A stretch of DNA of 64,000 bases from DASSUW01 sp963740605 (GTDB lineage Bacteria > Actinomycetota > Thermoleophilia > Solirubrobacterales > Solirubrobacteraceae). Where the stretch lies: assembly GCA_963740605.1 (NCBI GenBank), contig CAVUFC010000018.1:992001-1056000 (forward strand). Reading direction: 5' to 3'. Of this stretch, positions 59,425-64,000 are shown in pieces. How positions within the stretch are numbered: the first letter of the stretch is position 1; every line of letters starts with the position of its first letter. The position numbers were made by a program, and so were the translations under genes. The notes under the pieces were generated by a model. It searched no databases. It was not told the DNA's origin and worked only from the letters and a program-made list of their open reading frames with translations.

Positions 59425-59975
59425 CGATCGGCGGGGTGATCCTCGCCGCCGGTGAAGGGCGCAGGTTCGGGGGCACGAAGCAGCTCGCAGAGCTGGACGG
59501 GCGCCCGCTGCTCGAGCACGCCCTGGCCGCCGTGTCGTCGATCTCCCCGCGCGTCGTGGTGCTCGGGCACGCTGCGGACGAGATCCTCGAACGCGTCGAT
59601 CTGCAGGGCGCCGAGCCCGTGGTCTGCGCCGACTGGGCCGACGGGCAGTCGGCTTCGCTGCGCTGCGGCCTGGCGGCGCTGGACGGCGCCGACGCGGTGC
59701 TCGTCGTGCTCGGCGACCAGCCCGGCGTCACGCCCGCGGCGATCGACGCCGTGGCGGCGGCGGACGGCGACGATGACGCGGTGCGGGCGACGTACGACGG
59801 GGTGCCGAGCCACCCGGTGCTGCTGCGAGCCTCGCTGCTCGCACGCGCCGGGGAACTGCGCGGCGACGCCGGCTTCCGCGATCTGTTGTCCGCGGCACGG
59901 GTACGGGAGGTCGAGGTGGGGCACCTCGCCGACGCGAGGGACGTCGACACGCGAGAGGAGCTGGCAGGGCGATGA
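59421..59975 (+). CDS. mocA: Molybdenum cofactor cytidylyltransferase (MocA-like)
   Basis: The 184-residue nucleotidyltransferase has LAAGEGRRFGGTKQLAELDG at its N-terminus, ADGQSASLRCGLAAL, GDQPGVTP and PSHPVLLRAS. MocA adds CMP to Mo-molybdopterin, giving the cytosine dinucleotide cofactor used by CoxL-type enzymes. Overlaps with the genes on both sides support one transcript. Confidence 0.92.
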   Translation: MTIGGVILAAGEGRRFGGTKQLAELDGRPLLEHALAAVSSISPRVVVLGHAADEILERVDLQGAEPVVCADWADGQSASLRCGLAALDGADAVLVVLGDQPGVTPAAIDAVAAADGDDDAVRATYDGVPSHPVLLRASLLARAGELRGDAGFRDLLSAARVREVEVGHLADARDVDTREELAGR

Positions 59976-60589
59976 AGATGGAACAGAGCTTCGAGGTGCA
60001 GGCGCCGCTGGAGCAGGTGTGGTCGGCGCTGCTCGACCTCGAGCGCGTGGCGCCGTGCCTTCCGGGCGCAGCGATCACCGGACACGACGAGGACGGCACC
60101 TACCACGGGACGTTCTCGGTGAAGCTCGGCCCGATGACCGCCGCCTACAACGGCACGATCAAGGTCGAAGACGTGGACGAGGCCGCCCACCGCGCGACGC
60201 TGAAGGCCAAGGGCACCGACAAGCGGGGCCAGGGCGGCGCGAACGCGACGATCGTCAACACGCTGTCCGAGCACGACGGCGGCACGAAGGTCGCTGCCGT
60301 GACGGACTTCACGATCACGGGCCGGCTGGCCCAGTTCGGGCGGGGCGGGATCATGGAGGACGTCTCGAACCGCCTGATGCGCGACTTCGCCACCTGTCTC
60401 TCGACCCGCCTCGGCGAGCCGGCGGCCACGCCCGACGAGCCGTCCGCGGCCGCGGAGCACGACGTCGAGTCGGCGCCGCCTCCGCCGCCGCCTCCGCCGG
60501 CTGCCGCGGCGCCGGTCAAGGGCTTCTCCCTCTTCTTCTCTGTGCTCTGGGAGCGGGTGAAGCGGCTCTTCGGAGGAGGCAAGGGGTGA
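59972..60589 (+). CDS. coxG: CoxG family SRPBCC protein
   Basis: The 205-residue protein has the CoxG/SRPBCC fold: EQSFEVQAPLEQVWSALLDL, RVAPCLPGAAITG, YHGTFSVKLGPMTAAYNG and GRGGIMEDVSNRLMRDFA. The C-terminus has a Pro run (about residues 170-177) and a hydrophobic/basic end that could bind membrane. CoxG is thought to recruit the hydroxylase to the membrane or bind quinone. Confidence 0.92.
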   Translation: MKMEQSFEVQAPLEQVWSALLDLERVAPCLPGAAITGHDEDGTYHGTFSVKLGPMTAAYNGTIKVEDVDEAAHRATLKAKGTDKRGQGGANATIVNTLSEHDGGTKVAAVTDFTITGRLAQFGRGGIMEDVSNRLMRDFATCLSTRLGEPAATPDEPSAAAEHDVESAPPPPPPPPAAAAPVKGFSLFFSVLWERVKRLFGGGKG

Positions 60590-60810
60590 GGGACCGCTCA
60601 CGCTGCCCGAACTGCGGCGAGCGCGTGCAACCGTTCGCCGCCGGCTGTGCGATCTGCGGGGCCGATCTCGACCCCACGCGCTGGGACTCTGGCCCGTCCG
60701 TGTTCCAGCGGATCGGCTCATGGCTCAGCGCGCTGTCGTTCGGTGGCCCGATCGGCGGGATCGCGCTCGCGCTGATCGTCGGCTTCCTGATCGTCTGGTT
60801 CTTCTTCTAG
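60586..60810 (+). CDS. Zinc-ribbon single-pass membrane protein
   Basis: The 74-residue product, from a GTG overlapping the coxG stop, has an N-terminal Cys4 zinc ribbon (CPNCG and CAICG) and a C-terminal TM helix (GGIALALIVGFLIVWFFF). A GGAGGAGGCAAGG ribosome site precedes it. It is the last gene of the cox operon and its stop overlaps the convergent LysR gene stop. The role is unknown. Confidence 0.75.
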   Translation: MRDRSRCPNCGERVQPFAAGCAICGADLDPTRWDSGPSVFQRIGSWLSALSFGGPIGGIALALIVGFLIVWFFF

Positions 60811-61712
60811 ACGGCCACGGCGGCGTCGCTCAGGCACGCCAGCATCGTGCCGACGGCGGGGCTGGCGTAGCCGTCGCGCGGCCGCACCGCCGCGATGTGG
60901 CGGACCGGCGCGTCACCGTCGAGCGGCCGGACCTCGACTCCCGGGCGGGGCTGCGCGAGTGCGAGGCCCGGGATCACCGCGATGCCGAGGCCGGCGCCCA
61001 CGAGCGCCTGGACGGCGACGTTGTCGTCCGTCGCGTAGCCGGAGCGGGGCGTGAAGCCGGCCTGGCGGCAGTGGTGGAGGAGGATGCGGAACCACGCGCT
61101 CGTCGCCGAGCCGCCGATCCACGGCTCCTCCGCGAGGTCGGCGAGCGCGAGCGGGCTGCGCTTGCGGGTGAGGCGATGCAGCGGCGGCAGGACGACCTGA
61201 TACGGGTCGTCGAGCAGTGGTGTGCGGTCGAGGTCGAGCGCTGCGATCTCCGGGAGCGCCGGGTGCTCGTAGATGACGCCGAGGTCGAGCTCGCCGACCT
61301 CCAGGCGCGGGATCAGGCGCTGCAACGGGTCGTCGACGACGGTCAGCGTCACGTCGCCGTGGCGGCGCCGGAAGCGCCGGAAGGCGGCCGGTACGAACGT
61401 CGCGAGCGCGGTCGGGACGCTGCCGAGCCGTAGCCGTCCGCGGCGGCGCTCCGCGATCTCCCCGAGCTCCTGCTCGGCGACATCGAGCCGCGAGAAGATG
61501 CCGGCGGCGTGGCGGGTGAGCGCGTGGCCGGCGTCGGTCAGCCCGATCGGGCGCGTCCCGCGCTCAACCAGTGGCAGCCCGATCTCGCGCTCGAGCGCCG
61601 CCACGTGCTGGCTGACCGCCGACTGCGTGAGCTGCAGCGCCTCGGCCGCCGCCGAGAACGAGCCGCGCGCGGCGACCTCCGACAGCACCCTCAGGCGACG
61701 GACGTCGATCAT
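60807..61712 (-). CDS. LysR-family transcriptional regulator
   Basis: The 301-residue protein has an N-terminal winged HTH (RRLRVLSEVAARGSFSAAAE, LQLTQSAVSQHVAALEREIG) and a periplasmic-binding-like effector domain. Being convergent with the cox operon and divergent from the small methyltransferase-like gene, its target may be either. A TATAAG box 8 bases before the ATG and a TTGCAA -35 give a clear promoter; the TTGCAATTGCAA palindrome is a likely operator. Confidence 0.92.
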   Translation of the reverse strand: MIDVRRLRVLSEVAARGSFSAAAEALQLTQSAVSQHVAALEREIGLPLVERGTRPIGLTDAGHALTRHAAGIFSRLDVAEQELGEIAERRRGRLRLGSVPTALATFVPAAFRRFRRRHGDVTLTVVDDPLQRLIPRLEVGELDLGVIYEHPALPEIAALDLDRTPLLDDPYQVVLPPLHRLTRKRSPLALADLAEEPWIGGSATSAWFRILLHHCRQAGFTPRSGYATDDNVAVQALVGAGLGIAVIPGLALAQPRPGVEVRPLDGDAPVRHIAAVRPRDGYASPAVGTMLACLSDAAVAV

Positions 61713-61720
61713 CAGTGCGA

Positions 61721-61750
61721 CTTATAGAGCTTCGCGCATTGCAATTGCAA
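61721..61750 (-). promoter_or_regulatory. Promoter of the LysR gene with overlapping palindromic operator
   Basis: Minus-strand TTGCAA (61750-61745), an 18-base spacer and TATAAG (61726-61721) precede the ATG at 61712 by 8 bases. The 12-bp perfect palindrome TTGCAATTGCAA (61739-61750) covers the -35 box and may be the LysR binding site. Confidence 0.55.
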
Positions 61751-61779
61751 CTGATGGAACCGCGTGGGACCGTGGCTGC

Positions 61780-62187
61780 ATGTTCCTCCCCAGTTCTCCC
61801 GATCACCTCGTCGACGAGTGGATCCCCGCACTCGAAGGCGTCGAGGCCAAGCTGCACGCCGGCGCCCGCGTCGCCGACGTCGGCGGCGGCCTCCCGCTCT
61901 CGCACGGCTTCCCCAACTCCCGCGTCGACAACTTCGACCGCGACGAGGCCGGCACGTTCCCCGGCGCGTACTACGACCTCGTCGCCTCCTTCGACTGCCT
62001 GCGCGAGGAGGAGGACCCGGTCGCGGTGGCGCGGCACGTCCGCAGCTCGCTGGCGGGCGGCGGCACCTGGCTCGTCGTCGACGCCGGCGGCCCGCGCATC
62101 AGCTATGCGATCCGCGCCGGCGGCTTCACGAACCTGCGCGTCGTGGCCGACACGCCGCTGCACCTCGTGCTCGAAGCCCGTCCGTGA
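61780..62187 (+). CDS. Miniaturised methyltransferase-like protein
   Basis: The 135-residue frame matches pieces of a larger actinobacterial methyltransferase type: WIPALEGVEAKLHAGARVAD, then FPNSRVDNFD, YYDLVASFDCLREEEDPVAV, ARHVRSSLAGGGTWLVVD and the terminal ADTPLHLVLEARP. Compared with the family as I remember it, the N-terminal winged-helix domain and parts of the SAM-binding core are missing, and the GCG loop reads GGG. Methyltransferase activity is doubtful. It may be a decayed but still open gene or a repurposed small protein. Confidence 0.6.
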   Translation: MFLPSSPDHLVDEWIPALEGVEAKLHAGARVADVGGGLPLSHGFPNSRVDNFDRDEAGTFPGAYYDLVASFDCLREEEDPVAVARHVRSSLAGGGTWLVVDAGGPRISYAIRAGGFTNLRVVADTPLHLVLEARP

Positions 62188-62202
62188 GACGGTAGGCACA
62201 CC

Positions 62203-63090
62203 GTGACGGCGATCGGCATCCACCTCCCGCAGCTCGTCGAGCGGCCGACGGCGGACGCCGTGGCCGACGCGGTCGAGTGCGCGGTGGCCGCCGAGCGGCT
62301 CGGCTACGACGCGGTCTCGGTCAACGATCACATCACCTACCACGGCCCGTGGCTCGACGGACCGACGCTGCTCGCCGCCGCCGCGGCCCGGACCGAGCGC
62401 ATCGGCCTCGCCACGACCATCCTGCTCGCGTCGCTCAGGGGCGCCGCGGTGTCCGCGCAGACGCTGACCGCCCTGCGGCTGCTGTCGGGCGAGCGGCTGA
62501 TCGCCGGTGTCGGCATCGGCTCGCACGCGGCCGACCACGAGCTGTGCCGGGTGCCGTACGAACGGCGCGGCGCGGCGCTCGACGAGGCAATCGCCGAGCT
62601 GCGCGCGCGCTGCCCCGACGGGCCGCCGATCTGGATCGCGAGCTGGGGTCGCGCCCTCCGGCGCGTCGCCCGCTCCGGCGACGGCTGGGTGGCCTCCGCG
62701 TTCCACTGCACGCCGGACGCGTTCGCGGAGCAGTGGGCCCGCCTGCAGGACCTCCTTGCCGCCGAGGGCCGCGATCCCGACGCGTTCCCCAGCATCGTCG
62801 CCACGCTGTTCTTCTACGTCGGGGCCGACGCCGAGCGCGTGGTCGCCGAACGCCTCGCTCCGCTGATGGGCAAGGCGCCGGCCGACCTGATCCCCCACTG
62901 CGCGCTCGGCAGTGCCGACCAGGTGCGCGAGCGCATCCAGGCATTCGCCGACGCGGGAGCGCAGCAGATCCATCTGTGGCCCGCCGCCGATCCGCGCGCG
63001 CAGATCGAAGCGCTGGCCGAGGTGGCTATCCCAGCGGAGGCTGGTCACCTCGGTACGGGTCCTCCGCCCCGGCCGACCGCTGCTGGGTAG
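62203..63090 (+). CDS. LLM class (F420-type) oxidoreductase
   Basis: From GTG 62203 the protein is 295 residues of a luciferase-like barrel: AIGIHLPQLVERP, AERLGYDAVSVNDHITYHGP, RIGLATTILLASLRGA, LLSGERLIAGVGIGSHAADH, PIWIASWGRALRRVARSGDGW. It probably uses F420 or FMN; the substrate is unknown. Its stop lies within a 15-bp motif repeated at 50.7 kb. Confidence 0.87.
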   Translation: MTAIGIHLPQLVERPTADAVADAVECAVAAERLGYDAVSVNDHITYHGPWLDGPTLLAAAAARTERIGLATTILLASLRGAAVSAQTLTALRLLSGERLIAGVGIGSHAADHELCRVPYERRGAALDEAIAELRARCPDGPPIWIASWGRALRRVARSGDGWVASAFHCTPDAFAEQWARLQDLLAAEGRDPDAFPSIVATLFFYVGADAERVVAERLAPLMGKAPADLIPHCALGSADQVRERIQAFADAGAQQIHLWPAADPRAQIEALAEVAIPAEAGHLGTGPPPRPTAAG

Positions 63091-63121
63091 GGCGGCCGCA
63101 AAGAGGGCCCCCGAGCCCGGT

Positions 63122-63166
63122 TGGTGTCGTCTTTTCGTCGCATACCGACGAAAACTCGACACCAAT
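63122..63166. repeat. Imperfect 20-bp inverted repeat
   Basis: Arms at 63122-63141 and 63147-63166 match in 18 of 20 positions around a 5-base centre (CATAC), beginning TTGGTGTCG and ending CGACACCAA, with inner TTTTCGTCG/CGACGAAAA. It is AT-richer than its surroundings and lies 32 bases after the oxidoreductase gene. Confidence 0.75.
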
Positions 63167-63267
63167 CGCCCGTGCGCTCAACCCCGCCGCCCTGAATGCC
63201 GGGGTTGGCCCGGCGCGCCGACCCGCCGAGGATCGTGCTGCTCGCTCGCGCTAGCCTCGGTGCGGTC

Positions 63268-63447
63268 ATGAACGGCTCCTGTGACACCGGCGTCTGCGGG
63301 TCCGACGTCCCGCCGCTGATCGGCGAGATCCTGACAGGCACCGGGTTGACCCTGGCGCAAGCCGCCGCGGCGCTCGAGCGTGGCGAGAAGCCACCGCTCA
63401 CGCCGGTCCAGCGGCGCATCGTCGAGGACTGGGCTACCCGAGCCTGA
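63268..63447 (+). CDS. Possible 59-residue small protein
   Basis: An ATG-started frame encodes a short N-terminal segment with two cysteines (MNGSCDTGVCGSDVPP) followed by helical stretches (LTLAQAAAALERGEKP, LTPVQRRIVEDW). It overlaps the moeA 3' end by 14 bases. There is no clear ribosome site. No family recognised; the paired Cys could bind a metal. Confidence 0.4.
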   Translation: MNGSCDTGVCGSDVPPLIGEILTGTGLTLAQAAAALERGEKPPLTPVQRRIVEDWATRA

Positions 63448-64000
63448 GGACGTCGACGGGTGAGCCGGCGGGCAGCTCGCCCGCCTCGATCGGGGCGATC
63501 ACGAAGCCGTCGCTCTCGCCGAGCGCGCCGGTCATGTGCGAGCCCTGACGCTCGGTGGGCGTCGCCTCGAGCACGCCGTCCGCTCCAGGGCGCAGCGAGG
63601 CGGTGAGGAACGTGTCGCGGCCGTCGGTCGCCGCGGCCTTCGCCGCCATGCGGCCCGCCTCGTAGCGCGGGCGCGCGTCCCGCTCACCCTGCAGACGCCG
63701 CAACGCCGGCTCGATGAACACGCAGAAGCAGACGATCGTGGAGAGCGGGTTGCCCGGCAGCCCGAACACGAGCGTGTCGCCACGGCGGCCGAACCACAGC
63801 GGCTTGCCGGGCTTGATCTTCACGCGCCAGAAGACCTCCTCGACGCCGCACGCCTCGAACGCGGGCTTCACGTGGTCGTGCGGCCCGACCGAGACGCCGC
63901 CGGAGACGACGAGCACGTCGCCCTGCAGGCCCTCGGTGACGGCCGCAACGGTGGCATCGCGTTCGTCGCCGATCACACCGTGGTCGACGACGCGCGCGCC
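63434..64000 (-). CDS. moeA: Molybdopterin molybdotransferase MoeA (5' part beyond window)
   Basis: 189 codons of the C-terminal part are present, open to the right edge. They include VVSGGVSVGPHDHVKPA, VKIKPGKPLWFG, VFGLPGNPLSTIVCF and the beta-barrel domain IV end. MoeA inserts molybdate into adenylylated molybdopterin, feeding cofactor to enzymes such as the nearby CoxL. The N-terminal part lies beyond position 64000. Confidence 0.93.
   Translation of the reverse strand, partial: GARVVDHGVIGDERDATVAAVTEGLQGDVLVVSGGVSVGPHDHVKPAFEACGVEEVFWRVKIKPGKPLWFGRRGDTLVFGLPGNPLSTIVCFCVFIEPALRRLQGERDARPRYEAGRMAAKAAATDGRDTFLTASLRPGADGVLEATPTERQGSHMTGALGESDGFVIAPIEAGELPAGSPVDVLRLG

Noticed and set aside
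52650..60589. Annotating the operon as a genuine aerobic CO dehydrogenase
   Set aside because: The large-subunit loop lacks the Cys of form I enzymes, so only a CoxL-like hydroxylase is claimed.

Overview
The window is very GC-rich, third codon positions are almost all G or C, and genes are packed with many 1-10 bp start/stop overlaps. Actinobacterial-type DapD, MurT/GatD, RecA-RecX and an Rv2578c-type radical SAM gene, together with chemotaxis genes and a molybdenum-hydroxylase (cox) operon, suggest an actinobacterium of the Thermoleophilia (Solirubrobacter/Conexibacter-like). That placement is inferred from gene content, not computed. No rRNA, convincing tRNA, CRISPR array, prophage or intact insertion sequence was seen.

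Layout. 1-7.5 kb (minus): one operon of an OmpR-type regulator, a sensor kinase, cheW, cheB, cheR, cheA, cheC and cheD (cut by the left edge). 7.6-17.5 kb (plus): ftsK, a RodZ-like gene, cinA, thpR, recA, recX, rny, miaB. 17.6-19.6 kb: a radical SAM gene split by an intein, with an SOS-box-like palindrome at its start. 19.7-28.8 kb: an MscS channel, an SDR, a FIST protein, miaA, a dapF-like gene, an ABC transporter pair, a NarL-type two-component pair and dapD. 28.8-30.9 kb (minus): dapC and dapE. 30.9-35.7 kb: hflX, small membrane proteins, an acetyltransferase, a luciferase-like oxidoreductase, dut and a secreted repeat protein. 35.8-44.6 kb (minus apart from one cyclophilin lipoprotein): an osmoprotectant-binding lipoprotein, gatD, a methyltransferase, murT, a diacylglycerol kinase, a HAD phosphatase, ogt, an ECF sigma factor, a membrane protein and an enolase-superfamily gene. 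44.7-50.7 kb: large multi-pass membrane proteins of surface polymer assembly and a SpoIID-like protein. 51-52.6 kb: a homing-endonuclease-associated DNA-binding protein and a PilZ protein. 52.6-60.8 kb (plus): coxS-coxL-coxM-coxD-coxE, two XdhC halves, mocA, coxG and a zinc-ribbon membrane protein. 60.8-64 kb: a LysR regulator, a miniaturised methyltransferase, an F420-type oxidoreductase and moeA (cut by the right edge).

How the parts fit: dapD/C/E and the dapF-like gene make diaminopimelate for lysine and the cell wall, and MurT/GatD amidate lipid II. The cox operon encodes a three-subunit Mo/Cu-type hydroxylase with its maturation factors, and MocA and MoeA supply its molybdenum cofactor.

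Most notable observations: (i) the intein sits exactly at a radical-SAM cluster cysteine, the extein codons just before it have foreign (T-ending) codon use, and an SOS-type palindrome covers the start codon; (ii) the dapF-like gene has serine in place of both catalytic cysteines; (iii) at least nine genes show a TANNNT box 6-8 bases before the start codon, a leaderless-mRNA signature, including divergent pairs with overlapping -10 boxes; (iv) GGGGACAGTCCCC palindromes lie inside cheA; (v) a methyltransferase-like gene looks internally deleted yet is intact as a reading frame.
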